This document shows, one piece after another, positions 27,691 to 36,637 of a DNA stretch of 64,000 bases. Origin of the DNA: Porphyrobacter sp. LM 6 (GTDB lineage: Bacteria; Pseudomonadota; Alphaproteobacteria; Sphingomonadales; Sphingomonadaceae); contig NZ_CP017113.1 in assembly GCF_001720465.1 (NCBI RefSeq), forward strand, positions 1,116,001 to 1,180,000, given 5' to 3'. Position numbers and translations under genes: made by a program. The notes beneath the pieces were generated by a model, which was not told the origin of the DNA, did no database searches, and was given only the letters and a program-made list of their open reading frames with translations. The number at the start of each line of letters is the position of its first letter. Position 1 is the stretch's first letter.

Positions 27691-28497
27691 TCAGTCGGGA
27701 ATGTAGTCAGGGCGGCGCTTTTCAAGGAAGGCGCGCATGCCCTCGGCGAAATTGGGGCTGGCTGCGGTCATCAGCTGGTTGCGATTCTCGATCGCCATGG
27801 CCGCTTCGAGGCTGGCCGCATCGACCGCCATGTTGAGGCCTTCCTTGGTCATCCTGAGGCCCATCGGCGAGGCGGCGAGCATGTCATCGACGTAGCTTTG
27901 CGCGGCGGCTTCCAGCTGATCGTCGGGCACCACTTCGCTGACGAGGCCTGTCGCCAGCGCACGGGGTGCCTCGATGAAGCGCCCCGTCAGCATAAGTTCC
28001 GAGGCGACCGATCCGCCCACCAGACGCGGCAGGAAATAGCTTACCCCCATGTCGCAGGCCGACAGGCCTAGGCGAATGAAGGCGGCGTTCATCCGTGCGC
28101 TCGTCCCCGCGATGCGGATGTCCGAGGCGAGCGCGAAGGCGAAGCCCCCGCCGCACGCCGCACCGTGCACCAGCGCAATGATCGGCTGCGGGCAGCGGCG
28201 CATCTTCACATAGACATCGGCAAGAAAGCCCTGAAAGCCGAAGCCCCCGCCGAAGGGCACAGCGGCGGGATCGCGGGTGCCGTGGTCCTTGATATCGAGC
28301 CCCGCGCAGAACGCGCGCCCCGCGCCGCGCATCACGACGATGCGGGTGTTGCGATCATGATAGAGCGCGCCGAAATAGTCGTTGAGATCGCCCGCCATTT
28401 CGGTGGTGATCGCATTCAATGCATCGGAGCGGTTCAGCGTCAGCCAGTCGACCTGCCCGCGCTTCTCGATCGTGATCGTGTTGTACTGCCCTGCCAT
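27691..28497 (-). CDS. Enoyl-CoA hydratase/isomerase
   Basis: 268-residue crotonase. Oxyanion-hole segments GAGRAFCAGLDIKDHG and ALVHGAACGGGFAFALASDI are present; the position of the second catalytic Glu region reads FIRLGLSACDMGVSYFLPRL, where Asp/Cys replace the usual Glu-containing pattern, so isomerase or other crotonase chemistry is possible. ATG at 28497 chosen since the protein then begins with the conserved YNTITIEKRGQVDWLTLNR. First gene of a two-gene operon with the FadH-like enzyme. Confidence 0.87.
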   Translation of the reverse strand: MAGQYNTITIEKRGQVDWLTLNRSDALNAITTEMAGDLNDYFGALYHDRNTRIVVMRGAGRAFCAGLDIKDHGTRDPAAVPFGGGFGFQGFLADVYVKMRRCPQPIIALVHGAACGGGFAFALASDIRIAGTSARMNAAFIRLGLSACDMGVSYFLPRLVGGSVASELMLTGRFIEAPRALATGLVSEVVPDDQLEAAAQSYVDDMLAASPMGLRMTKEGLNMAVDAASLEAAMAIENRNQLMTAASPNFAEGMRAFLEKRRPDYIPD

Positions 28498-28660
28498 CCT
28501 GCTCTCCGTCACCGCCAAACGCGTGGCGGTCACTTTGCGCAAGGCTTGTAGCGGGCGCAAAGGACTTGTTGCTCTAGCAATTCGTGCAGGTGCATTTGGG
28601 TCGCTAAGGCTCCTTAGAGGGATGCGAGTCAGGCATCTGGCACAAGGGAAGAGAATTGAC

Positions 28661-29842
28661 ATGACGATCAGCACCGAAGCGCTCGAAATGGCCGCACGGG
28701 TCGAGGCTTTTGTCCGGGAGACGATCTTTCCCTACGAACAGGACCCGCGCCGCGACCACCACGGCGCGCCGACCGACGAACTGGTGATGGAGATGCGCGA
28801 ACTGGCGCGCGCGGCAGGTGTGCTCACCCCGCATATCCGGCCCGACGGCAGCCACTTCAACCAGCGCGAGACCGCGGTGATCCTCATCAAGTCCGGCCTC
28901 ACGCCGCTGGGTATGCTCGCCTGCAACACGCAGGCGCCCGACGAGGGCAACATGTATCTGATCGGCAAGGTGGGCAGCAGCGATCTGAAGGAGCGGTTCC
29001 TCACCCCGCTGGTGGAAGGCCGCGCCCGTTCTGCCTTCTTCATGACCGAACCGGCCGAGCTGAACGGCGCGGGCGCCGATCCTTCGATGATGATCACCAC
29101 CTGCCGCAAGGACGGCAACCACTGGGTCATCAACGGCAAGAAGTGCTTCATCACCGGGGCCGAGGGCGCGAAGGTCGGGATCGTAATGGCAAAGTCCGAA
29201 GACCCGGACAGCCACGGCGGGGCCTGCATGTTCCTTGTCGACCTGCCCGATCCGGCAATCCAGATCACCGGCGTGCCCAACACCATCGATAGCTCGATGC
29301 CCGGCAGCCATGCCGAAATCACCATCGATAATCTGCGCGTGCCTGCCGACCAGATGCTGGGCGATGCGGGCGAGGGGTTCAAATATGCCCAGATCCGCCT
29401 GTCTCCTGCTCGCCTGTCGCACTGTATGCGCTGGCTCGGCGGCTGCATCCGCGCGCAGGAAATCGCGGTCGATTACGCCAACCGCCGCATGGCATTCGGC
29501 AAGCAGCTGATCGACCACGAAGGTGTGGGCTTCATGCTCGCCGAAAACATGATCGACCTAAAGCAATGCGAGTTGATGATCGACTGGTGCGCGGGCGTGC
29601 TCGACACTGGCTCACTGGGCACGGTCGAAAGTTCGATGACCAAGGTCGCCGTGTCCGAGGCACTGATGCGCGTGGCCGACAAGTGCGTGCAGGTGATGGG
29701 CGGGACGGGCGTGACCGACAAGACCATCGTCGAGACGATGTTCCGCGAAATCCGTGCCTTCCGGATCTATGACGGGCCGACCGAAGTCCACAAGTGGAGC
29801 CTCGCCAAGAAGCTCCGGCGCGACTGGAAGGCGGCACAGTAG
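28661..29842 (+). CDS. Acyl-CoA dehydrogenase (ACAD10/11-like)
   Basis: 393 residues. FAD and substrate regions recognisable: AFFMTEPAELNGAGADPSMM, HWVINGKKCFITGAEGAKVG, LSPARLSHCMRWLGG, NRRMAFGKQLIDHEGVGFML, QVMGGTGVTDKTIVE and the C-terminal FRIYDGPTEVHKWSLAKKL. Start ATG at 28661 after AAGGGAAGAG. Divergent from the enoyl-CoA hydratase operon across 163 bp, which must hold both promoters. Oxidises an acyl-CoA whose identity is not clear from sequence. Confidence 0.9.
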   Translation: MTISTEALEMAARVEAFVRETIFPYEQDPRRDHHGAPTDELVMEMRELARAAGVLTPHIRPDGSHFNQRETAVILIKSGLTPLGMLACNTQAPDEGNMYLIGKVGSSDLKERFLTPLVEGRARSAFFMTEPAELNGAGADPSMMITTCRKDGNHWVINGKKCFITGAEGAKVGIVMAKSEDPDSHGGACMFLVDLPDPAIQITGVPNTIDSSMPGSHAEITIDNLRVPADQMLGDAGEGFKYAQIRLSPARLSHCMRWLGGCIRAQEIAVDYANRRMAFGKQLIDHEGVGFMLAENMIDLKQCELMIDWCAGVLDTGSLGTVESSMTKVAVSEALMRVADKCVQVMGGTGVTDKTIVETMFREIRAFRIYDGPTEVHKWSLAKKLRRDWKAAQ

Positions 29843-29990
29843 GCGGGACGCGGGTGCTGGCCAACGTGATGCTAGCGCCAACCCTGACATTCGATAAAAT
29901 AGAACGTTTATGAAGATAGATTGAATTTTTACGATTATCCATGCGCCGTTAGAGGAGGGGCCTCTCATCCCCCACCAAAGGACCTGAAGC

Positions 29991-31160
29991 ATGGGTCAAG
30001 GTAATCAGACGACGAACCGGTTTTCGGAAGATCCTTCCGACCAAGGCAAGCCCGTGTCGCGCGTTGCGGACTTGTTGGTGGTAACATCGCGCCTCCGGCT
30101 GGGTCAGCCAGCGCCGTCAACTCCGGAGCATTGGCGCGAGGGACTTGCCCGGTTGCTGGAATGGCTGGGGATCGATGTTGACTTTGTCCCTGCCGAGCGC
30201 TCGCGCCGTCTGCCCAAAGTTGCCGACTGGGTGGTACCAGCAGGGCGCAACTCGAGCGACTATTTCACGATCTTCGCGCCATGGCTGGCCTGGTCTCCGG
30301 TTGCATTGCAACAGGGCGGGGCGCCTGGCCTGCCGCAGGCACTTTTTATGGCAAGCTACCTGATCGAGCATGACCGTGGGCAGGCGGTGGCACGAGGGGG
30401 CATTGATCTGGTGCTGATGTCGCCGCATCCGGCTGTATGCGCTGTGGAGCAGGCTGGCGAGGCACCGCTGCCCCGCTTGCAGGTGCTGGAAGCGATGATC
30501 CGCACAGCCAAGGCGGAAGGGCGCGACAAGCTGGCGATCATTCTTCATGCACACCAGCGCAATGCCCTGGCGCGCAAGTTACTGTCAGCCAATCGCGGAC
30601 TAACCCGCGACGGATTGAATATCGAGATATTGACGATCGAGGAAGCGCTGAGCCCGCTCGGTGCGCGGACGTCGCCTTGGGACGCGATCATCGCGATGCC
30701 TGATCTTCGCGGAATCGTTTTCACGATGCTCGCCGAAGCAAGCGGCGTGAAAGGACCCTGGCCAATGCTTTGGCATGGTGGCGAACGCGGTCGCGAGCTT
30801 CCGCTGATAACCTCCGAAGCGATTGGCGGCGGCGGAGCTGGTTTCACACTTGATGCCTCGGTGCTGATCCACGCACTTGCACTGTGCTTGCATCATGCCG
30901 GCAGCGTTCAGGCGGCCCGCCGGCTTTACGAGGCCTGGTCGCGGCTGCGCGATAGCGGGGTGACTGTGGCCGGGCGCGGGCAGGATGCGCCTTATGTGAC
31001 GCAAGTCAGAGACAGCGATTTCATCGCGATGCTTTGCCATGGCGCGGGAGTCAGTCGACGCCCGGTGCGTGCCTGGCGAGCTCTTGGGTGTCCAGAACCG
31101 GTCGACGCAGTCCGCCAGCCTTCGGGCTTGCGCGTCGTTGCATCGAATGTCGCTGTCTGA
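29991..31160 (+). CDS. Degenerate isocitrate/isopropylmalate dehydrogenase-like protein
   Basis: 389 residues, not an obvious member of any family I can name with certainty. Read end to end it follows the beta-decarboxylating dehydrogenase fold: GLARLLEWLGIDVDFVPAE, GIDLVLMSPHPAVCAV where the enzymes have VDLVIVREN, AEGRDKLAIILHAHQRN where they have the catalytic Lys in HKAN, SPWDAIIAMPDLRGI in place of the NLYGD metal site, and a final LIHALALCLHHAGSVQAARR helix pair. The catalytic Lys and metal Asp residues appear lost. Followed 23 bp later by an ArsR regulator gene. Confidence 0.5.
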   Translation: MGQGNQTTNRFSEDPSDQGKPVSRVADLLVVTSRLRLGQPAPSTPEHWREGLARLLEWLGIDVDFVPAERSRRLPKVADWVVPAGRNSSDYFTIFAPWLAWSPVALQQGGAPGLPQALFMASYLIEHDRGQAVARGGIDLVLMSPHPAVCAVEQAGEAPLPRLQVLEAMIRTAKAEGRDKLAIILHAHQRNALARKLLSANRGLTRDGLNIEILTIEEALSPLGARTSPWDAIIAMPDLRGIVFTMLAEASGVKGPWPMLWHGGERGRELPLITSEAIGGGGAGFTLDASVLIHALALCLHHAGSVQAARRLYEAWSRLRDSGVTVAGRGQDAPYVTQVRDSDFIAMLCHGAGVSRRPVRAWRALGCPEPVDAVRQPSGLRVVASNVAV

Positions 31161-31183
31161 CCTCGCCAGAAGAGAGAAAAAAG

Positions 31184-31549
31184 ATGCCGAGCCGGAAGAT
31201 TGTCGCCCATGAGCTGGCGCATATGCTGCGACAGATATCGAACGCTGATCGTATTCGGCTGCTGCTAAAATTGCAGGCGGGCGACTTGTCGGTCAACGAG
31301 CTTGCCGAATTGCTCGAAATGACACCGACCCGCGCATCGCAGCACCTGAGTGTGCTGCGCGCAATCGGACTGGTCGAGACCGAGGCGAAGGGTCAGGCAC
31401 GAGTCTATCGCCTGACCCAGCCGGAGTTTGCCCTATGGCTGATTGAAGGGATCGATTTCATCGCCCATCGCCTCGGACGGGCAAGTCCGAAGGATATCGA
31501 GCAGGCCAAGTTGCTTTGGCAGGCAAAAGCAGCAGATATGGAAATCTGA
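31184..31549 (+). CDS. ArsR-family winged-helix regulator (Cys-less)
   Basis: 121 residues. Helix-turn-helix DLSVNELAELLEMTPTRASQHLSVLRA and wing VETEAKGQARVYRLT (shown in parts). It contains no cysteine at all, so metal or sulfide sensing through thiols is excluded. Closely similar in layout to the regulator at 33891-34256 (MPSR-IV start, SQHL-LRA core). Co-transcribed with the dehydrogenase-like gene; ATG at 31184 after AGAGAG. Confidence 0.83.
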   Translation: MPSRKIVAHELAHMLRQISNADRIRLLLKLQAGDLSVNELAELLEMTPTRASQHLSVLRAIGLVETEAKGQARVYRLTQPEFALWLIEGIDFIAHRLGRASPKDIEQAKLLWQAKAADMEI

Positions 31550-31582
31550 TCCTGCCGGCCTTCCCGCGCCCAACCTTGCGTG

Positions 31583-33151
31583 TCAGGCCGCCGGCCGGAT
31601 CATGAGATTTGGGATCGCAGTCTTGGTGGGATCTTCCGATCGCCGCCCATACCGTTCGACCAGTTCGCTCCACTCGACGATCAGACTGCCGCCCGTGCTC
31701 TGATGCAGCTTCTCCCAAGAAGACAGCATCTCAAGGCAGGCGTGGTCGATATAGTCGAGCTTTTCGACATGGATGTGGACTTCCGATCCGAACGGCGAGC
31801 TTTCCAATGCTTGCCCCAGTTGGGGGATCGAGAAGAACGTGGCCGAACCGGTCATCCACAGATCGATCCTGTTGGCTTCGGTGTCATGCTCGCGCCGGAT
31901 GTCGAGGTGCGAGAAGGTGTAAACCAGCTTTAGAGTTGCCAAAGCGAAGCCGGCGATGACACCGGTGAGAAGGTCAATCGCCACCACGCCAATGAGGGTT
32001 GCGAAGTAGATGGCCAGCTCCTGCCTGCCGAATTCGGCGATTTTGCGGATCTGCGCGACATTGACGAGCTTGTAGCCGGTATAGACGAGGATCGCCGCCA
32101 GCACCGAAGTCGGGATTTCGTTGAGAATGAACGGGAAGGCCGCAACGGCCAGCAGCAGCCATGCCCCGTGCAGGATCGCCGAGAGGCGCGTGGTCGCACC
32201 GGCATCGACATTGGCGGACGAGCGCACAATCACTCCGGTCATCGGCAGCGCGCCAAGGCCCCCGCAGATCATGTTGCCGATGCCCTGCGCGCGAAGTTCC
32301 TTGTCGTAGTCGGTGCGCGCGCCAATGTGCATCTTGTCCACGGCAGTTGCGCACAGCAGCGTTTCGGCACTGGCAACGAAGGCAAAGACGAGGCCGAGCT
32401 TGAGGATGTCGGGATCGGTGAACCCGGCCAATGCCTCGGCGGTAGGAATGTTCAGCCCGCTGGTCAGGGTCGCGGGCAGTCCGACCAGCGTGATCGGCAA
32501 ACTGAATGTAATGGCGAACACCGTGCCAACGATCACCCCGAGAAGCGGACCGGGGATGAGCGCCAGCATCTTGGGCTTGAACTGGTTCCAAAGCACGATC
32601 GTGAGGATGGTGATGACACCTGCCATCGCGGCAAGATGGTGCACCGATCCATCTGCCGGAAACACCTTCACAAAAGCCTCCGGAATCGCGGCGATATTCA
32701 ACAGGCCGCTGGCGCGCGGAGCATCATCAAGCATGACGTGGAGCTGAGAGGCGAAGATCAGAACCCCGATCCCCGCCAGCATCCCGTGGATCACCGAGGG
32801 CGAGATCGCCCGGAACCATTGGCCCAGCTTGAACACACCGGCGAGCAATTGCAGCGCACCTGCGATGAGCCCCACCACGCCGAGCATGATCAGCCCGTGA
32901 TCCTGCACCAACTGATAAACCAGCACGGCCATCCCTGCAGCCGGCCCGCTCACCTGCAAGGGGGAGCCCGCCAGGCTGCCAACCACCAGGCCGCCGACGA
33001 TGCCGGTGATCAGGCCGAGAGCTGGCGGTGCACCGGAAGCGATCGCGATCCCCATGCAGAGTGGCAAGGCGACCAGGAAGACCACGATGGATGCCAGGAA
33101 ATCCCGCCCGATGATGGCGGTCGTCATTGTCGTGGCACTCGGGGGTTTCAT
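31583..33151 (-). CDS. SulP-family anion (probable bicarbonate) transporter
   Basis: 522 residues, about twelve to fourteen transmembrane helices from the SulP signature region (VALPLCMGIAIASGAPPALG, SGPAAGMAVLVYQL) through LPMTGVIVRSSANVDAGATT, and a C-terminal cytoplasmic STAS domain from about residue 430 (EVHIHVEKLDYIDHACLEML). Located immediately downstream of a carbonic anhydrase gene (59 bp), which argues for bicarbonate rather than sulfate. ATG at 33151 has GGAG nine bases upstream; an internal ATG at 33127 is possible. Confidence 0.88.
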   Translation of the reverse strand: MKPPSATTMTTAIIGRDFLASIVVFLVALPLCMGIAIASGAPPALGLITGIVGGLVVGSLAGSPLQVSGPAAGMAVLVYQLVQDHGLIMLGVVGLIAGALQLLAGVFKLGQWFRAISPSVIHGMLAGIGVLIFASQLHVMLDDAPRASGLLNIAAIPEAFVKVFPADGSVHHLAAMAGVITILTIVLWNQFKPKMLALIPGPLLGVIVGTVFAITFSLPITLVGLPATLTSGLNIPTAEALAGFTDPDILKLGLVFAFVASAETLLCATAVDKMHIGARTDYDKELRAQGIGNMICGGLGALPMTGVIVRSSANVDAGATTRLSAILHGAWLLLAVAAFPFILNEIPTSVLAAILVYTGYKLVNVAQIRKIAEFGRQELAIYFATLIGVVAIDLLTGVIAGFALATLKLVYTFSHLDIRREHDTEANRIDLWMTGSATFFSIPQLGQALESSPFGSEVHIHVEKLDYIDHACLEMLSSWEKLHQSTGGSLIVEWSELVERYGRRSEDPTKTAIPNLMIRPAA

Positions 33152-33210
33152 TGCAAGGGGCTCCGGGGAGAGGATGTTCGAAAGCGGAAGCGCTGATTGG
33201 TGCTGGCCGG

Positions 33211-33876
33211 TCAGCAGGCGTGCTTTGAGATTGCGGCCGATGCGAGCTCGGTCGCATAGCGTTCTTCGACCGGAACCCAGCGACCGATTGTTTCGTCGTA
33301 GGCGGACACCTCTCCCGTCTTGATGTCGTACACCCAGCCATGCAGCTTGACGGCCCCCTGTGCGAGCGCGACGGCCACGGTTGGATGGGTCTTGAGGTGC
33401 TGGAGTTGCAGCATCACGTTCTGCTCCAACAGCATCCGCATCTTAGCCTCCGGGTCGAGCCCGGCGCCAAGTGTTTCGACGATATCGACGGCTCCTTGCG
33501 AAAATCCGAGCCATTCGCGCACGTGCGGCAGGTTGGTCAGACCTTCGCGGTTCATCGCGCCCTTCATCGCGCCGCATTCGGTGTGGCCGCACACGACGAT
33601 GTGCGGGATCTGCAAGGCGCCGATGGCGAATTCGATCGACGCGGTCATGCCGCCGGTCTGGTTGGTGTGCGGCGGGACGATGTTGCCCGCGTTCCGGCAG
33701 ATGAACAGCTCGCCCGGATCGGTCTGGGTGATCATCGCAGTCTCGATACGGCTGTCGGAGCAAGTGATGAACAGCGCTTCGGGGCTTTGCCCCGTGCTCA
33801 AGCGTTCGAACAGTTCCTGCTTTTCAGGAAAAACCTCGCGCTGGAACTTGATAACTCCAAGGGCAAAGCGAGACAT
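33211..33876 (-). CDS. Beta-class carbonic anhydrase
   Basis: 221 residues. Zinc ligands Cys39, His98 and Cys101 and the Asp41-Arg43 dyad are visible in ITCSDSRIE and VCGHTECGAMKG. Interconverts CO2 and bicarbonate in the cytoplasm. Sits between its ArsR regulator (14-bp gap) and the SulP transporter, so this is a three-gene bicarbonate uptake/retention operon. Confidence 0.95.
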   Translation of the reverse strand: MSRFALGVIKFQREVFPEKQELFERLSTGQSPEALFITCSDSRIETAMITQTDPGELFICRNAGNIVPPHTNQTGGMTASIEFAIGALQIPHIVVCGHTECGAMKGAMNREGLTNLPHVREWLGFSQGAVDIVETLGAGLDPEAKMRMLLEQNVMLQLQHLKTHPTVAVALAQGAVKLHGWVYDIKTGEVSAYDETIGRWVPVEERYATELASAAISKHAC

Positions 33877-33890
33877 GTGCAGAGATCCTT

Positions 33891-34256
33891 TCAGTGGGAC
33901 GAGTTAGGGTTTGGCGCGCTCCACATTGCGCGCACGCTATCGATGTGTTCGGCTTCACTCAGGCGGTTGCGGATATCGACGAACTGAAGCGCGTCGACGA
34001 TCCAGGCAGCGAGGTGCGGGTGCGTGAGCCGGTAGAAGTGATTGCGCCCGTCACGTCGCTCTTCGACGAGGCGTTGGGCGCGCAGTGCGGCGAGGTGCTG
34101 CGAAACGCGGGTGGCAGGCAGATCGAGCGAAGATGCGAGGCCGCTGACATCCTTTTCGCCGAGCCGGAGCTCTTCAATCAGGCGCAGACGATCGGCATGG
34201 GCCAAAAGCTTGAAAAGCTCGGCGAGCTCGCGCGACACGATAACCCGGCTGGGCAT
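33891..34256 (-). CDS. ArsR-family winged-helix regulator (Cys-less), head of the bicarbonate operon
   Basis: 121 residues with HTH KDVSGLASSLDLPATRVSQH and wing EERRDGRNHFYRLTHPHLAAW. No cysteine, as in its paralogue at 31184. First gene of the operon with carbonic anhydrase and SulP. A perfect 8-4-8 inverted repeat stands 14-33 bases before its start, a natural autoregulatory operator. The sensed ligand is unknown. Confidence 0.85.
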   Translation of the reverse strand: MPSRVIVSRELAELFKLLAHADRLRLIEELRLGEKDVSGLASSLDLPATRVSQHLAALRAQRLVEERRDGRNHFYRLTHPHLAAWIVDALQFVDIRNRLSEAEHIDSVRAMWSAPNPNSSH

Positions 34257-34269
34257 GGCATCTCCTCAT

Positions 34270-34289
34270 ATCTGCGAACACTCGCAGAT
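34270..34289. promoter_or_regulatory. Inverted repeat upstream of the ArsR/carbonic anhydrase operon
   Basis: ATCTGCGAACACTCGCAGAT, eight-base perfect arms around ACAC, in the 156-bp divergent gap. A second short palindrome ATTCGCGCGAAT lies at 34311-34322. Both are candidate ArsR sites. Confidence 0.5.
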
Positions 34290-34412
34290 GTGCAGCTATG
34301 CAGGTAAGTGATTCGCGCGAATGGGTCAAGCAAGTGGGTTTGAACGGGCTAGACTTGGCGCCGATTGAGACGCCGCTCGACTTTGGGCAGCGCTTCCACC
34401 AGAGGTGTGTCG

Positions 34413-35144
34413 ATGACATCCGCCTTCAGCATACAGTCGCCGCATCGACCGTTTCTGGCCTGGACGAGCGTTGCCGTGGCGGGGCTGGCAGCGCCTGCGC
34501 TTCTGCTGCTTGCGATGGCGGGTGCCCCGGCGGAAGGACGGCCGATCGCTCCCATGGGCGCGATACTGGCGGTCGGCATGATGGGGGCCGGGATGATCGG
34601 CGCTGCGGCGGCGGGGCGCTTGCTGATCGGTCTCGCGCTGGCGCTTGTGTGCGGGGTGGGGCTTGCCACGCTGGCGTCGGCAAGCGGTCAAGCGGGATTT
34701 CCCGATCCGGCCTCGCTGGGCCTTGCTTTCCTTCTCGCCAGCATCAGCTTTGCGGCCCGCGGCGCCCTGTTTGCCCGCAGTGCACAAGGCAGAGGCTGGT
34801 GGATTGCGGTGGCGGTGGTTGGCGGGGAAGGCGCGATGCTGTTCGTCGCCTGGGCCCAGCCGGGGGCGCTGCCCGATTGGCTGCTGGCTCTGCTGCCCGC
34901 CCAATGGGCGAGCGCAGCGATCCGCTCGGCGTTCAGTGAGGCAGGTGCAACACTGGCGGTCTGGGAATTGGCAGCCTTGGCCGGCACAGCCGCGGCGACC
35001 CTGCTGGTCGTCCGGCTATGGCCGCGCCGCTGGCCCTACCTGATCATGTTCACCGCTTGGCTTGGCCTCTCGGCGCTGGTGCTGCACCGGCCCGGCCTGC
35101 CCGATGAGGCTCCTGCTCAACCGCCGTTGGCCGCTGCGAGATAG
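34413..35144 (+). CDS. Hypothetical polytopic membrane protein
   Basis: 243 residues, very rich in Ala, Leu and Gly, with about seven hydrophobic segments (for example SVAVAGLAAPALLLLAMAG, GLALALVCGVGLATLASA, ELAALAGTAAATLLVVRL). No recognisable family motif. Divergent from the ArsR/carbonic anhydrase operon and so possibly under the same operators. Its 3' end overlaps the convergent carotenoid oxygenase gene by 28 bases. ATG at 34413 follows AGAGG; function not assigned. Confidence 0.65.
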   Translation: MTSAFSIQSPHRPFLAWTSVAVAGLAAPALLLLAMAGAPAEGRPIAPMGAILAVGMMGAGMIGAAAAGRLLIGLALALVCGVGLATLASASGQAGFPDPASLGLAFLLASISFAARGALFARSAQGRGWWIAVAVVGGEGAMLFVAWAQPGALPDWLLALLPAQWASAAIRSAFSEAGATLAVWELAALAGTAAATLLVVRLWPRRWPYLIMFTAWLGLSALVLHRPGLPDEAPAQPPLAAAR

Positions 35145-36562
35145 AACGGATTGTCGGCCGAGTAGTAGTTGCAGTGGAAGCCCGAGGGCACACGGAACGG
35201 GATGCGCACCGTCGCGATCGGCCCGGCAGCGATGTCCGTTGCGGCGAAGATCGCCAGTTCGCTGGTGGGTGAATTGGCCCGGTGCACGAGGCTCATCGCG
35301 TAGCCATCCGCCTCATGCGTCGCGCCGACGCGCGGGGCGAACACCAGCTCGCCTGCGGCCGAACCGGGGCCGAAGTGGTAGTAATCCTCTTTGCCGCTCT
35401 CGGTGTCGAAATGCAGCACGGCGTCCATCCCGTCGACCCGGCCATCGACCGAATAGAGGTTCATATTGCCATAGGCGTGGCGGGTCTTGCGTGCCATCAA
35501 CCGGTCATCGGGGCGCGGGAACTGGATGTCGCGATCGTTGAGGGTTTCCTCCTTCATGCTCGCCCCGGCGATGTCGATGGTCCAGCGGCGCAAGCTCATC
35601 TTGGTTTCGGCATGGGTCAGCCAGTTGCCGTCCTGATCGGGGAACAGCGCGGTGCCATTGGCGGCGGCGACATCGGCGATGATCTTGCCGTCTTCCTCCC
35701 ACGCGTTGCATTCGTGGAACATGTGACGCGGATCGAATTCGAACCAGCGCACGTCATCCGCCGTGCCTTCACGCGGGAGGATCGCGAGCTTGGTCGGGCG
35801 GCCGGTGTTCCACGCGGTCATCGGCCCGCCGCGCATCCCGCGCTGGATATCGGTATCCAGCGGCACCACCGGGATCACCACCCAGTTTTCGGTCAGGAAG
35901 AAGGTGTGGATCAGCGCGAAGTGCGGGATCGGCAGCGTCACCGCGTGGCGCACAACGCCTTCCGCCGTCGTGATCGTATATTGCAGCGCCGCTTCGCCGG
36001 TCCAGCCGTTGATGTTCGCGCCGATGTTGACCAGCTCGCCCGTGGCATAGTCGATCTTGGGGTGAGCCGAGAAGGTCGAGGCGATGGTGCCGTCGTAATC
36101 ATGCACGCCGAGGGTCGACAGCTCGAACGGGTCCATCGCCACCGGCTGGGATCCCTCCATCAGCGCCAGCAGCTTGCCGCCGTGCAGGATGATGTTGGTG
36201 TTGCCGGTGTTGTAGTGCTTGCCCTGCACCGAAGGATCGGCGGTCATCGGGTTGCCGAACATCCCGAACAGGCGTCGACCGGCAGCCTTTTCCAGCTCGA
36301 ACTTCTCGGTCCGAACCCAGCGGTTGCGTAAAGACACGCGACCGTTCTGGAAGTGCATGGCGTAGACCATGCCGTCACCATCGAACCAGTGATAATCGCC
36401 CTCGCGGGTGGGATAGAGCGGCTCTGGTCCGTTGCGGTAGAACACGCCGGCCAGATCATCGGGCAGTTCACCATCGACGATCAGATCGGGCGCGGTCGCT
36501 TCGAAGCGCACGGGCTCGTGATGGCCGGAAAGGTAGGGGTGGTTGAAGAACGGCTGGGTCAT
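35117..36562 (-). CDS. Carotenoid/stilbene cleavage oxygenase
   Basis: 481 residues. Four iron-binding His in the family positions: SAHPKIDY, FALIHTFFLTEN, HMFHECNAWEEDG and the C-terminal GFHCNYYSADN. FYRNGPEPLYP near the N-terminus is a family hallmark. Cytoplasmic non-heme Fe(II) dioxygenase that cleaves a conjugated C=C into two carbonyl products; sphingomonad members act on apocarotenoids or lignin-derived stilbenes. ATG at 36562 opens the conserved protein. Second gene of a minus-strand pair, 75 bp after its paralogue. Confidence 0.9.
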   Translation of the reverse strand: MTQPFFNHPYLSGHHEPVRFEATAPDLIVDGELPDDLAGVFYRNGPEPLYPTREGDYHWFDGDGMVYAMHFQNGRVSLRNRWVRTEKFELEKAAGRRLFGMFGNPMTADPSVQGKHYNTGNTNIILHGGKLLALMEGSQPVAMDPFELSTLGVHDYDGTIASTFSAHPKIDYATGELVNIGANINGWTGEAALQYTITTAEGVVRHAVTLPIPHFALIHTFFLTENWVVIPVVPLDTDIQRGMRGGPMTAWNTGRPTKLAILPREGTADDVRWFEFDPRHMFHECNAWEEDGKIIADVAAANGTALFPDQDGNWLTHAETKMSLRRWTIDIAGASMKEETLNDRDIQFPRPDDRLMARKTRHAYGNMNLYSVDGRVDGMDAVLHFDTESGKEDYYHFGPGSAAGELVFAPRVGATHEADGYAMSLVHRANSPTSELAIFAATDIAAGPIATVRIPFRVPSGFHCNYYSADNPFYLAAANGG

Positions 36563-36637
36563 GGTGCGGGCTCTTTCGGTTTCGCCGGAAGCTGCCACAG
36601 GGCGGGCAGGCCTTCTGCTAGCATTATGAGGGGCAGG

